Part shown: positions 1 through 13,019 of the stretch, in pieces
How positions within the stretch are numbered: position 1 is the first letter of the stretch
Layout: the number at the start of each line of letters is the position of its first letter
Assembly (NCBI GenBank): GCA_963969595.1
Contig: OZ018418.1
Span: 1,307,001-1,371,000, forward strand
From: Neckera pumila
Lineage: Eukaryota; Streptophyta; Bryopsida; Hypnales; Neckeraceae
Reading direction: 5' to 3'
Length of the DNA stretch: 64,000 nt
Made by a program: the position numbers and the translations under genes
Notes under the pieces: generated by a model
The model's database searches: none
Seen by the model: the letters and a program-made list of their open reading frames with translations, nothing else
What the model was told of the DNA's origin: nothing

Positions 1-2278
1 AATAGAATAACTATAATATACTTCTTGGATTTGGAACCCACGTAGCTAAAACTATAACGTACTAACACATAATGCAGAAGTGCTTTCAAATTCTAAACGT
101 CACTACACCGCACAGAATACGTCGTATTTACATCAAGAAGTAAAAGAAAAGTTTCTCAAGTGTCTTATCAGGGTCATAAAAACAAATTGTTTTTGTCTTC
201 TACTACTCTGTCTATAATTACAAAACAACAATCATTTGTCATGAGTGGATGCAGTGATGTCTATATTCATAAGATAGTAAGTCTAAGCCACTAAAACATT
301 GAATTGGGCAAGGTACAAACAATTCAAATGAATGCAAAATAGGCAGTACGTATATTTTTGGTCTTAAAGTTTTCTAGTATTTCCTTGATGTTGCTGTTGT
401 ATCAATCCTTGTTGAGTTGTGAACCACTAGTCTTAACAAGATTTGCAAAGGAATCCAAGAAGCCCTGTCATGCTAAGTATGACCAACTTAAACCTCCAGC
501 ATCCCAATGTACATCGTTCTCCAAAAATTCAAGTGCAACCAAACGCCCCTTCCATGTATGTGTTACAAATGTAAGGAAACAATATTCACCAAAGTTGTCG
601 CCGGAAAAGGATTTCTAGGAACCTGAGCAGCACTGTAGCAGAAGTAATCAGGGTTTAGGGGGTATACATTTACCAAATACAACTTAGTCTATTGCAATGC
701 AGTCACCGGAAAAGATGGGTGAATTTGAATGACAAGCACTTCAGATTATCTTGAATAGATTCTTGGCGACTTCATTGCCCTCAGTATTACGAGTTTACAA
801 GTGCAATTTCATTACATAGGGAAAATGCGGGAGTCCTCAAAAATTATCGTCAAGGATGGAATTCTTAAAAAAATTACATAAACAATTTTCTTAGCATAGT
901 CTATTAATGTATGCCACTACAATTACTTCAACATCTGCCATTCAAGTAAGGAATTCCGCCCAAATGTATCATTTACATTGCCTAATTGCTAGAGTTCAAG
1001 AAGGAAATCTTCAATTCTATATATCATCCAGTGCTGTGCACTATCAACATTCAAATCACAAATGCCAAAAGCAGTCACTACCTTATTAATAATACTTGAT
1101 TACTGATTCATATAGCTTGCTCCAAATGAAAGTGATTGCAAAGTTCATGAACTCAAACATCACATGTATTTGAGAAACTATTTTGGTACCTTGCATTGTA
1201 GTGGCAAACGCATAGGTTGAGGTTTCAAATGCAAAGTTCTTCCATGTCACTGAACAGTATTGAAGAAAGTCTCGCTTTTCCTTTTTCAAGCTAGTACTAG
1301 TACAGAATTCAAGTAGCTCACATGACAATTCACACTCTGCACAAGGTTCTCCGCTTCAGAGTGATCACATACAACGATACAGACTTAAACGATGCACTCC
1401 ACCATGAGAACTCAGTGTGAGTGATTTCAACCACAGCCTGCCCAACGTGGACGTCCTAAGTTGTTCACTTTGAGAAAACGTGGTGGCCACAATATATTCC
1501 GGTGCAAAGAACTGGAAGGAACTTGCTGTGGTATTTCTTTGCCGGCCTGCACGGCCATGGCTGTTGCATGCGCGACTTCCGTCTCTGTTTCGTCGCTGCC
1601 AGACTTCGCTAAAGCTCTGCGGTGAGATGTTCTCATTACACATCATTATAATGAAACCGAAATTAGTGCACGCCAGATGTAACCTTCACTTGAAGTCTCC
1701 TACATTTTCAACTAACAAATGTCAGAAACTACGGTACTGCAATCACATGTGACTTTTCCGTTAGTAAGAAATCCAAAGCAAGTAACAAATCAGCAAAAAG
1801 AATTACCTCAGATAGGTACCGCAGAATAATGCTTTCTAGAAGAGGTAGAAGTGCATACGCCCAGAGAAGCTTCTTATTCCAGGCACATAGTTAAAAATAG
1901 AGTCCATGCCCTCGGCCTTGGAATATGTGCCTTGTTGGAAATCCTAATTTGGAAAAAGGGGATGAAATTTTTTTTCTTAAGTTGTAGCGTAGATGTCAAT
2001 CTTTAACTCTGCCTACGTTTGCCTCTTTGATGTGCGCAAAGCAAGTTGGCTAGCTGCCTGCGGGCATTTGCGGGATTGGTTTGCATAGACAGACTTGTTT
2101 TGCTTCTGCTTAATGCTTGTAATGCTCTTCAACCACTTTTGTTTCACCTACTATAGTTTTTTTCACAATGTGCCTTTGATAAATATTTAAGGAAGACGGA
2201 GAACGTAGTTAGTAGCTATGTCTAGTCAGAGTTTTTCTATTTCATTGAATTGATCAACCTAAGCTTCTCAAAATGCAG
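1..2278. other. Non-coding region, no supported gene
   Basis: No open frame here has convincing composition, and the short ORFs on the two strands overlap antisense to each other with no recognisable motif. The DNA is AT-rich single-copy-looking sequence. The segment just before 2279 ends in a pyrimidine-containing stretch and a CAG, which could be the acceptor end of an intron leading into the exon at 2279. Confidence 0.4.
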
Positions 2279-2855
2279 GTACCAGCGATTGAATAAAAAA
2301 GCACTAGGGGACGCTGAGCTTTATTTTAGGACAGGGAGAGTGAGGTCATCTACACCGCCTTCTCCATCCGACTCAGATGAGGGGGTTCTAGAACTTCGTG
2401 CAGGAAATGGTCAAGACATCGGACAAAATACAGATTGCAAAGAAGATATTGTTGAAGCTTCTTTGAAGCACGGGTTAGAGGTGCCCTCGTCAAAAGTGAT
2501 TCTGCTGCTCTCCAGCAACTCGGAGAACGAATTCTATCAATGCGATGTAGTCTCAAGGAAGTGTGACAAGGATGCATTGCCTATGACATCCGGTGGTGAA
2601 AGTGCCAGTGCTAGTGACTCTGACTTCCATTTAAGCGACTGCAAGAGCGAAAGTGAAAGCAAGAGCACTGCCACTTCAACAAAGTCTAAGACGGAGGAGG
2701 ACTTCCCAATAAAGGATAGAATGACCAATTTTGTGGACAACACTCCACAATTTCAAACACAAAGGACCTTCACAACCACATCAACTGATTCCCAGTGGAC
2801 CAACAGAGAAAGAATAAGTTCAATTCAGACCTACATTTCCTTTGGATCAGCAGTG
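2279..2855 (+). CDS. Possible internal exon of an unknown Ser/Asp/Glu-rich protein
   Basis: An open frame runs from 2250 to 2933. I take 2279-2855 as the probable exon because a TGCAG precedes it (splice-acceptor-like) and GGTACGT follows it (donor-like). The encoded segment is rich in Ser, Asp, Glu and Lys, with runs such as PSPSDSDEG and SESESKST that are typical of disordered nuclear or phospho-regulated plant proteins. I recognise no folded domain, signal peptide or membrane segment. Beyond the putative donor the frame becomes unconvincing. No partner exon was identified in the window, so gene limits are unknown. It may be a real gene piece or a relic; the function cannot be assigned. Confidence 0.4.
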
Positions 2856-2989
2856 GTACGTGTTGTTTTCATACAGAGATATGCATGTTCGTCTGCACCA
2901 CAGGGATTGTTTTTGGAATCAATAATCCAGTGAACAGGGCTGTTGCTGCACCTTTGACATTAGTCATGAAGCCCCAGTACCAGTGAAAC

Positions 2990-3770
2990 ACCATTTATGA
3001 CTAACACTTAAAATTCTGAAGATAACGCTCTTCCCTTCTGTTTCCAAATTTGTTGACCCTATCAGCAACATATTCAGGTCTGTGAACCACAAATCAAGTA
3101 AAATAAGGAAGATTGGGTGGTCATTTGGTAACAACAGAGTTTTTAGAGAAACACCTATATTGGTGAGTGATGAGCCTTCAAAAGTACCGCTTTGACCTTG
3201 TAGTGGGGAAGTTCACAGTGTTTTGGGTTGCGTTCTACCTTGTTTATCCGCCTTCAGTTTGCTAGTACTGCTGGAGGATTTCATGCCTACATGCTCTAAT
3301 ACAATGTGCATCTATAGCTTTTATGTATCAGTAGTTTTGACTGACAAATCCTTGAAAACTATATTCACCGCAACAGTCTACTGATTCCCTCACCTTTTGT
3401 AGAAGGCCTCCAGTACAAATGCCAATAGTTTAAAACAAGGACTAGGTTTTTAAAAGAGATCCATATTTTAGAATCAAACTAATATATATTGCAATACATG
3501 TTGAAAATTAGTGAAACAAAAATGCATTATGTATCACCGGTTCATTTGGAAAGACATACGTGCACACATGTAGGTCATTTGCATTAGATACACATTGCAA
3601 TGCACTTAAGTTGGCCTGGATAGGAATGAACAGAGGATTAAATAATGAAGGTGAACGTGAGATGATGAATACACAATCCTCTGCAAAGAGAACTTCTGTG
3701 ATCAAAAAGTGCAGTGCCTAAATCAATAGAAAGGATTTATATATTTTAACCAAATTAACAAAAACTTGCA
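2990..3770. other. Non-coding, nothing recognised
   Basis: AT-rich sequence between the Ser-rich exon and the kinase-like relic. I see no long frame, repeat or motif that supports a feature. Confidence 0.3.
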
Positions 3771-3772
3771 CA

Positions 3773-5536
3773 TTAGCTGAAAATGGTCATTGTTGTACTT
3801 AATTGAACAAAAAAGTGTTGATGTTTTATTAATCCGGTCACTAATTTTCTCCTAGTGGGTGTCCAAAATGAGGGAGCCCCGCTAAGGTGGTTCACCGTGG
3901 GGATCAACAATTGTTGATCTTCAGGGTCTTCCTTGCACAATTCTCCCAACGCGGCTTTGAATGTATTAAGCATGCTGTAATCCTTAATCATTGCTTTATT
4001 TGCTTGATCCTCCTGCCATATTTGTTTTGCGATTCTACCAACAGCATATCCATTTGTATATATGTTCACTTTACGTTCTTGACCCATACAAGTTGGAGAA
4101 GACTCTATTCCATGTCTGCCAACCACATGCATTAATTTAGGTGCCACCCACCATCGTCTCTTCTTTTCGTGGTTCAGGACTCTCTCATTATTGTACTTGT
4201 GTAGGGATGGAGTTTCTTCATTTATGCAACTCGCCATGCCCCATTCACAAAGGCGAATCCACACAGTGAGCCCGTCATTGCAAGGGAAGTGGAGCATGAT
4301 GTTTGATGGCATAATGTCATTATGGAGGCACCCAGAGTGATGCACAACTTCCACAATGCAGATCAACGCCCATGCAAGTGCAGTCCTATTTTGTCTATGC
4401 GTCATCAATTGTTCGCGGATTCTTTGGTTTGTGCGTTCGCGTGGTATACAACCGCTTCAACTCCACTATAGTCTATGTGCGTTCGATCAAGATCAAACAT
4501 TTGGCTGAGGGTGCCACCATTCCACCACAAAAAAAAACACTCCATTGTCTCCCCGTAGACAGCAAAGAACTTAATTACCCCAAGATGGTCGCATGAACAA
4601 ACTAATGCCTCTATAGACAACTTCTCTTGGTTTGCATTTTTTTGACGTTCCATCTAACAAAACCTTCCCAGCTAACTCCATCGTCTTAGGAATATGTTGA
4701 CAATTCTGGAGTATGACTTTATGCACCCTACCATGCCCACCATGTTCACTATGTCCTGACATGAGAACCTAAACCACATCTTGATCCAAGAATGATATGC
4801 CACAAGTTCCCCCATATGCGATGGCTAACCCTTGCGCTTCTTGGTACCATGGGGACTGCCTGGCGGAGCTTTTAGAAAATGCTTGTACACCTTGATGCCA
4901 CTAGGTGACCTTCTTATGAAACTCCAATTTAGTGGTTCTCTTGGGTGCGCCTTTCGCATCATATCCACAATAATCACAAGCAACTTGGGCAAGGTTGAAT
5001 ATGGACGTTTGCACTTGCTCATTGAATCATTTATCAAACTCTGGAAACATGCGGTCGTCATTTTAAGGGTCCTCATTCATGGCGGTATTGAAAAGCTGGA
5101 CAAACTTCTCTTGAATTCTGTTCAGGCCGTCTTTACCTTGTCCAAGATAAGTTTTTTCCAGTTGTGGCACGGTATACTTTTCAAAGAAATATAAGGCAAT
5201 TTCATGAACATGTGTGGTTGCATCAAGGGTGGGCCAAAGTCCCTCACAATTCTTTTTGCGTTGTTGCCTGCGCTGCTTCTTCTTTCCCTTCCTCTGCAAA
5301 GACTCCCTAGGGCCGAGTGGAATCTCTCCATCAAAAAGAGGCTCTTCTAGAATGCGATCTGCATCGTCAGGCAACAGAACCGGCTCAGCGTCTGTACTTT
5401 GATCCAACCAGGCCGCCACCTTCCTTTTGCTAGAGCCACCACCCGACATTGCTAAGGACGTCAAACTCCTGCCTCCATTAAATTGGGAAAAATACAGTTC
5501 AAAATCCGCAGATAAAAAACGATTCCCGTCAATCAA
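3773..5536 (-). pseudogene. Protein-kinase-like gene, broken by frame changes
   Basis: On the minus strand several open pieces line up in kinase order. 5536-5063 and, in another frame, 5076-4825 encode a charged N-terminal region. 4762-4655 holds a glycine-loop-like GGHGRV and a GKVLL resembling the VAIK strand. 4653-4405, in another frame, holds an alpha-C-like IEAL and a hinge-like NGGTLSQM. 4408-3773 holds the catalytic-loop-like HNDIMPSN, then CEWG where DFG is expected, APK where APE is expected, and a helix resembling the kinase F helix. The known fold is Ser/Thr/Tyr protein kinase. Two or more frame changes and the altered DFG argue that this copy is dead or is a pseudokinase. A GGACGG-rich tract lies immediately upstream (5660-6330), the same arrangement as in the RING gene relics. 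Some frame changes could instead be short introns. Confidence 0.65.
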
Positions 5537-5659
5537 TGAGCCTCTCTACAAGCACTGACGCTTCCAAGCAAGGACTATCTCCAATCCAGAACAAGCGAGC
5601 AGTTCAGGCGCAAGAAAGAGGCAAGCTGAAAAAGAACAGGTAGTGCTTTTTATATTAAA

Positions 5660-6330
5660 TCTGGGTGGACCGACCGACCGTTGAGAGCCGTCCAGGTTGA
5701 CATCCAAAGGACGGGAAGGCTGTCCACATGATGGACAAGCCGACCATTGACTGGTCCACATCAATGCAAGGGAGATTCTTCATGCAAATAGAAGCCCAAC
5801 AACACAACATGAACATTCACAAAGCTTTGATGGACAAATTGTCAAAAAGGACGGACCGGACGTCAATGAGGATGGCCTGAATGGATGTTGATGATGACGT
5901 CCATTAGGATGGACCAGATGTCGACCCAGAATGGAATGGCCGTCGACGCGGATGGGAGGGTGTTCCGTGGACAGGATGGAGGTGCAGGCAACCTGTAGGG
6001 GCGCCTAGGCATCCTGGGCATCTGCTGCGGCACCCAAGGATGTCCAACAACACGTGAACCGTCTTGAAGGCCGCCACTCAGGGATGGCTTGGTATCGGTG
6101 ATCCATTGATAGCATTGGGATCCACAATATGCAAATCAAAAATATAGATTTGGGATGGACGCCAGGCGACCGACGGCGCAAAGGACATGTTTGCCGTCGT
6201 TGGGAGGGACTGCGTACGGACTGCACGTCGACGGGACGGACTTTGTAGGCAACGTTGTTCTTAATCTTACTACCGCTCTTGGCCAAGGTTTAGACAGATT
6301 GTAGACGGCCACAAGTCCGTCATTTTTGTC
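5660..6330. repeat. CCGTCC/GGACGG-rich tract, 5' of the kinase-like relic
   Basis: GC-richer than its surroundings and dense in GGAC, GACGG and CCGTC words in both orientations, for example GGACGGACCGGACG near 5850. It shares vocabulary, but no long exact identity visible by eye, with tracts at 8190-8630, 9690-10190, 13020-13720 and 17990-18480 and with the fold-back arms at 56837-57480 and 60600-61320. Open frames inside it are by-products of composition. Confidence 0.6.
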
Positions 6331-6339
6331 CGTCCCAGT

Positions 6340-8180
6340 GTTCCATCTTATTCAGCAACGTGCACAGGCGAGCCTTTGGCAAAAGAATTGACCATTTATA
6401 TTGGCACCCACCTAGATAACTTCAGAGGAGCAAGGTCATAAATGTTGTCAGCAAGACGATTAGCAGGGACTCGTAATAACACGACGGACAAACAATAATT
6501 TACCTAGGTTAGGCTAACCTAGCATCCCGGTAGTTGCCATTTTTTGAATGGAATATGTCAGGTCCTATTGCACAAACGGAGAGAATAGAGCAACCTTGGA
6601 CCCCAAATCCTAAAACCCTCAAAAAAATTAAGGGACTGGCAAAGGAAAGTGCTAGCTCCATATATTTTGAGGCGCCTAATATAGAAATTAAATCCCTCAA
6701 GCATGGACCAGGACAATTAAAAGAATATTTCCCATTTCACACCCTAAACCACACAAAGTGATACACCAAATTTAGTACATGGAATTGAATAGCTGATTAT
6801 ATTCAACTGGTGTAATAATATGTCAAATCCCATTTAACTCAAAGAAGATCCAAGTAGTAACATTTTGCCACATGCCGCATCATTGGATTTGTATACTATC
6901 TAGTGTATCCTCGTGTACAGGTATCTAGTGGTACTTGCCTAGACACCTACATAAGGCAAACACTTTGAAGATATTACATGTAACAAAGTGGAACATCACA
7001 TGGTTTAGGGTTGTAAGCAGTTTAGAATCCATAGACGCATACATTATTTAATTTCACTTCAAAATGTTAGATGAAAATTGTATTACCTACCTTAAATATA
7101 CATTTGTATATCTTACATCTATCCAAGTAGGTACTAAACAAGAGTGACATGCCATAACTAATTGATTAGGTTGAAATAAATCTCCAACACCGTTGGTACG
7201 CTGGATATGTCCTAATAGATGAGTCGCACATTATACACTTCCAATCTGGAAGGTTGCAAAGCGATTTAGGGTCACCTTAAACTGTCGCAATGGATTCACT
7301 ATTGCTGAGGCACACCAATTCTTTAACTCTGTTTGCGGCTACTTTGTGTTGGTTGAGGCACTATCATGCTTAGGATGACGCAATAATACTCCCGCTCCCC
7401 TACAATTCCAATCCTTGCATGTCTTCACTTTGCCGACATTGTATTCTAATTTTTCCCTTAACCTTGCATTGATATTAGTACCAAATGCAATTAAATAAAG
7501 ACCTCAAACAAACAATGTAGTTACAAGAGCAAGTCAATGGTTGAACCTATAGAAGCTACAAAAATGCCACATGTGCTAGGATGATGACGTTAGAGGTTGA
7601 AGTGGGCTCAATGAAGTGTTAGTCTAGAGTTTGGATATTACTGTTGAGATCCGAGGTGATGGTGGATGAAGTGGTTTAGGGTAATTGGACTTCTTAGGAC
7701 ATAAATTGAAATGTTAAGATCATATTCAATTACTAAAATGGAATACATTGTAGATAGGAGGCTTGAATGTTCAAGGTTGTAGGTCATTTTTTTTATTTTG
7801 ACTTCCACATGGGTGTTTTTCACTTATTATGAATTGCATTAGTGGAAGAATGAAAAAAAAAGGATGCTCTTACAAACTTGGGTTTCTAGGGGTTTAGCTT
7901 CTTGACGTCTTCATTGGGCCAATCCATAGGAACAGAACAAACACAATCTCACCCTAAATAAATATCCAAGGGAACTTATATGTGACCAAAACAATTAATA
8001 TAGATTAAGAAGGAAAAAAATAGATGGATTTGGGTTCAAGTGCCCACATTTAGGGTTAAAGGTTTAGGATTTAGGATTTGCAACCTGTTCCACCCTGTTC
8101 AACCATAGGTTTCAGGCTTCAGGCTATAGGTTTTAGGGATTTGGATATTTGTAAAGTGCGAAGTCCCTAACAAGAGGTGA
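6340..8180. other. Non-coding, nothing recognised
   Basis: AT-rich sequence with no credible coding frame. A TTTAGGGTT/TTTAGGATT-like stretch near 8045-8080 resembles degenerate plant telomere words but is too irregular to call as an array. Confidence 0.3.
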
Positions 8181-8189
8181 CTATCCAAG

Positions 8190-8630
8190 ATGGTTGCATG
8201 TCCGTCCACGATGACGGGCTACAATTTGCCCGTCCAGTCAACGGGCGACTCAGACAAAACTTGAGGATGCACACTCGAGGACACACTTAACGATGTGCAC
8301 ACAATCTTACGTCTGAACTAGGAAAATTAGGGCGGACCCGTCGACCAACCATCCCGCTCCCCGCACCACAGTTCGTCCACCTCTCTGGACGGCCTCCATG
8401 ACCAATCTAGCCAGGGCCGCTTGCTGGACGGATCAGCCGTCGACAGGTGTGACCATCTGTCCTGGTTGACGTTGACCGTCCACCTCACTAGATGGCCTCC
8501 ACGTCTTGTCAAGCCAAGGAAGTCGTCTGGATGGACCAACCGTCGACACTCGACACAAGTGCAATTGAGGGTGTCACGCGTGGGAGTACTCTCAATTGAC
8601 GGCTTACGCCAACGCCCTCCCGTCCAGCCC
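8190..8630. repeat. CCGTCC/GGACGG-rich tract
   Basis: Same word usage as the tract at 5660-6330, with GACGGGC, CCCGTCC and CCGTCGAC. It precedes a short degraded region (8800-9340) rather than a recognisable gene. Overlapping ORFs on both strands here share the same biased composition, so I do not call them. Confidence 0.55.
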
Positions 8631-9180
8631 ATTTATTTTGCCTGCTGTCCAGGCGATGGCAGCGCTTTCCGTCCAATGGAATGCTCCCTTGAATTGTGCA
8701 TTCTGTCTTGGCATACACCCATTTACAACTTTTTTGAGCTCATTGTCTTCCCTGTCCATCGCCTGCCCGGATTTTTGTTGTGGTTCAAATCGAGGTGCGT
8801 CTACAAGATTAGAAGAATGGCGCGGCATGTATAGCAACCATCCAAGTACCTTGTGGACTGTCGGAAATTGACGTGGTATGTCATGTGGGCACTTGCGCGA
8901 TCATTCCATTTGGAAATTGAGTTGCAATACCAGAATTGCCCGCTATGGAGGCTCATTGTCGACGACCGAACAACCCTGAATTGGAGCAAATTGTGGAAGC
9001 GCATTGCATTGGATTGGTTTGAGTCGGTCATTAAGGCGCACTTTGTGGACTGGCAGAAAGAGCAGCATGAGGTGCGACGGATTCATGGACGGCAGCGCAA
9101 ATTTGGAAGTGCAGGTTGAGAGGTGCAATGGACCGTCACTCATGAGCGTTTCAACTATGCGAGGACGTGATTGCCACATT

Positions 9181-9331
9181 GCGATGGTGGCCAAGTTCGT
9201 CGCAAAATTGTATGTTGATGTTGACTCGCGGATCTCACTACATAGATCGATTCATGCAATGGTAGCCAAGTCCATCGCTTGGATGTGTATCAACGTCGAC
9301 CGTTGGATCTCAATACTTAGACGGATTCACA
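9181..9331 (+). repeat. Imperfect 75-bp tandem duplication
   Basis: Two adjacent units of about 75 bp. The first begins GCGATGGTGGCCAAG at 9181 and the second GCAATGGTAGCCAAG at 9256, and both end in a GATTCA-like sequence. Short frames run through it from about 8853 without any recognisable domain, so coding status is unclear. Confidence 0.5.
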
Positions 9332-9689
9332 GTTTTTAGTTTTCATTATAGTCTGTTGTAAACAAATTTAGTATTTCTGGGTAGACTATGCGGATGTGTA
9401 GGTCAATTTTGATCCAGGGTTGTAACATGCAGCTTAATATACACTTTACTTCTTTTTCACTGCAATGTGTGTGTGGATGGACAGTGGCCTTTTTGTGAAT
9501 TGCATATTGTATACAACCTTTTGCATGATTGTAGTTCTCAGTTTTCAGCGAGCATTTTAAGTATCCTCTGTTCAAGTGAGTCCTTCGTCTTTAAGATTAA
9601 ACAAAGTTGCTTGTTGTTTGGCGTCCCGTCGAAGTCCCCCTTCGTGAAAAGGAATTCAATCCGATCCACTGCGTTTTGAGTCCGTTCTG

Positions 9690-10190
9690 CAGTAGGACCA
9701 ATTGTCCAAGCTTGTTAATGGATGAGAAAGGCGTCCATGTTGACTGACCATCCTACGGTCATGTCAACGTCCCTAAACCCGTCTCTAGGTCCGTCTTTGG
9801 GACCGTCTCTAAGTTTGTCCATGAGTCCGTCCTAAAATCGTCCATGAATTCGGCCATAAATAGCCCGTCTCCTCACGATTCTAAACCCTAAATCATCGCA
9901 ACAATCGACCTTGCCTCCTCCCCCCGTCAAAAAGAAGATTGGCCCGTCAACTGCGGTTTGGTTTTGTCCCAAAGCCGTCAAGCCCGTTCATTCTTTTCAC
10001 CCTATACCAACGCGTCAAGAAGACGGCCGTCCATCCGTGATTCTTTTGACCGTCAACGAGACTAACATTGGGCCCGTCCAGGAGTCCGTCCTTGAATTCC
10101 AGCGTTTGAGCTAAGGGACGTACCGACCATTGATCGGCGGGACATCCGTCCACGTCAACGGCCCCAATGTGAAATGGTGACCCGTCGGCC
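9690..10190. repeat. CCGTCC-rich tract 5' of RING relic copy 1
   Basis: Repeated GTCCGTC, CCCGTC and GACCGTC words, mostly in the CCGTCC orientation on the plus strand, end about 230 bp before the first codon of the gene relic at 10418. The placement and orientation match the tract 5' of copy 2 (13020-13720). Confidence 0.6.
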
Positions 10191-10417
10191 ATCCTTAATT
10201 GGTTGCACTCAGGACAGCCTATTGCAAATATAAGCTAACCTTTGCTCCAGCATTTCAATGTTTGCGCTTTTTTCTTGAGTTTAGAGGTCCTGGTTTGAGG
10301 AAAGCCTTGCCTGGTAACTCGGGAGGAAGTCAGAAGCCCTTGGAATTGTTGTTGGGAGGTTATTTTCTCCCTACAAGCATCAGGTGACAAATTGGCGATC
10401 TATACGGGTCAAGTATC

Positions 10418-12960
10418 ATGGAAATTAGCATTGTAACTTCTCTCCGGGACGATGTTCTCTCGGACAGGGATCGTCAACTTCTTGTCCGTGAGCTAGATAC
10501 CTCTCTCAAAAAAAAGTGCAGGAATCGATCCATCATTGATTGGTCCATGTACAACAACCATAAGATTTTGGCGAAGCCAAGGTGGCAAGATGTGCCCTTG
10601 CCCTGGACTCGCATGATTTGTCGGCATTATGTAGACTGGGCGCACATAAATCGCCACTAGGACCAAGATTGTTACCGTACTCACATGAAGGCTGGCATGG
10701 CCAACATCAACCAATGCCGTCACCCTAAACTGAAGAAGAGGTTAAAAGAAGTATCCTTGGCACTTTGGGGTAAGCTTACAAAAAGAGACGAGACGTTGTC
10801 ATTGTGTCAGATGGCATAGGCAGAAGTATTTTGGTTGAAGGATGTAGATTGGACCACATTCCTGGCAAAGCAACAAAAGGGTCAATTCCCAACCAAAGTA
10901 CGAACCATTCCAGCAAATCCAGACGTGCCACTGGAAGACACATCCCTTGACGCAACCGCGGGCGTAGATGTTGCTGAAGAAGAGGGGGATGACATGGAAA
11001 TTGACGTACCAAATGGAGTCAAAAATGATGATTCAGTGACTGTGGCCGCCACAATTTTACGGGACGCGTCAGTCAATGCTTGTTCAATGGACCGGGAACG
11101 CACCACAGTGCAGGCTACCACCAATGGAAGCACAACCCATGAACCAATTTCCTCCGCCGCGACAATGGAAGTTTTCAATGAAGAATTCGAGCAGTTGAGA
11201 AGGGAGCTTGCTGCATTGGAACGTGAAAAGGAGGAGTTGACTCAAAGGCACAACAAAATTCTACAACGCAAGAAAGAAAAGACAAAGGCTATTTTGGATG
11301 AAAATGGAACCTTGAGGGTCCAAATTCAAGAAGAGCAGCATCGGAGACTCCACTTGAGCACACTCGACACACCATCGTTAGACAATGTAGTGGTGACAGC
11401 TACATACGGCCTAGTTGAGGAGGTGGTGGGTCCCAATTTTTGAAGTGCGTTTGTAGTGCGGCCTTGTGCCGTCTTACAAAGTTCAGCTTTTGGGGTTCCA
11501 CGATCCAGTTGCTCAAACCTGGAAGTAAACCAAGGGGTTGATGAAACCGCCGTCGGTACTATTAATTGATGTGCCGTCTAGGCTGAGGTAGACCTGGAAC
11601 AGGTCAAGACAAACGTGGAAGAATTGTCAAATGCACTACATGCCGCGGAAGCACGGTTACAGGTGGCAAAAAGAGATGTATCTTGGTTGACCTTGGCCAA
11701 TACCAGAATGGAGATGGAGGCAATTGAATTGCGTGAGTTGGAGTTCCAATTCAAAACCTTGCATGACAAAATGTTTGATGACCCTTCGCGAGAGAAGAAT
11801 CTGTTAGCCATATGCCACATGAAGCTGGCCTTTATCTTAGCTACAAATGAATTGCAGCAACTACAATGTGAGTTGAAGAAGGTGTGTGCCAAATTTGGGG
11901 ACCGTGGTCAATGTTATTTTAGCTTGACGTCATGGCCTCTATTAGAGGACGTGTTCCCGGTGACATTACCACACGGACTTGGTATCGAGAACAAAAGCAT
12001 TGATTGGAACAGTGACCCATCTTTGGAATTCCAATACACTACTCAACAATATACGTACATGGACCCCCCTTCAGATGGTCCTCATCCACTCGTGTGGCCT
12101 TCTGTACTAGATTTCATAAAAGATAGGAAGGGTTTGTTGCATTTGTCAAGCGCCATTCGATCCGAAGGGCAGTTGGTGTTTGGAGATGTGTCCTCATTTG
12201 TATTATTCTGAATGTCTCAATCCAACCATGGTGACAAGAAGTAGATGCATGCAATGCAGGGCCCCATTTCATCAACACTTATACAAAATGTTGGGCTCAA
12301 AGAGCACATGCCTCCACATTACAAATACAATGAGCTGAAACCTACCGGGACTTGCTAATAGTCATCATTAGGGGAAGGATCTTGCTTGGCTATGGAAGTG
12401 GAAGAAAGACCTCCAACACCTCCCGTCCATTACTGTAGCTAACATACAATGGAATAGTGATGAACAAGTCACAGAAGTATGTAGGTCAGTCATTGGATCC
12501 AGTGAAGACAAATGCCGGTATTTCTTTGCTCAGCTTGCTGGTGGACATTGGAATATGGAGTGATAGGTATTTGTCCGGGAACCCCATTTACAAGGATTAC
12601 TATTTGACAACAATGGTGTTTCGATGGGGACCCGTGGATGCATGAGTTTCCAAGAGGAGTCAAATTACATCTTTGAAATCAAAATGCATGAGTCAATAGT
12701 TTTGAAGGCCATATATTCTTATTTGCACGATACATATGACCCTCACACAAAGGCCCTTCTAACACGCCTCCAGTCTTCGGAAGAATTGTAGAATTTTTTG
12801 ACTCAAAGTGTATCCTCCATCACAGTGGACCCTACGCACGGCCGCACTTGAAATAGGCCCGGCTACCTTAGTGGTTGAGAATATAGGTAGCAAGCCATAT
12901 GCATAGGCACTGCATTTGTGGAGCCATCCAAATATTCTTGAGATGTAATTTTTTGCGTTC
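10418..12960 (+). pseudogene. RING-protein family relic, copy 1 (decayed)
   Basis: One reading frame runs from 10418 to 12211 with only stop codons as breaks (TAG at 10658, a TAG near 10817, TGA at 11441). After 12211 the homology continues in fragments. The N-terminal part has a WAHINRH motif, then a VDW..FL segment, an acidic linker, a coiled coil (about 11180-11350, Glu/Lys/Arg-rich), a second helical part, and a conserved SLTSWPLLEDVFP block. Around 12235-12330 another frame keeps the end of a RING finger (CxxC then APFH) followed by MPPHY, matching copy 2. The C-terminal KAIYSYL-type segment at about 12690-12780 also matches copy 2. The RING core cysteines are not readable in the right frame here. 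It is a paralogue of 14092-16455, more degraded; the cellular role is unknown. Confidence 0.65.
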
Positions 12961-13019
12961 AATACAAGGTCACCTTTCCCAAATTATTGTTTTGCTCATT
13001 TTCATTTGAATTGTTTGCC

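Noticed and set aside
1365..1752. Overlapping sense and antisense ORFs near 1.4-1.75 kb
   Set aside because: Short, mutually overlapping, no motif, and no splice or promoter context.
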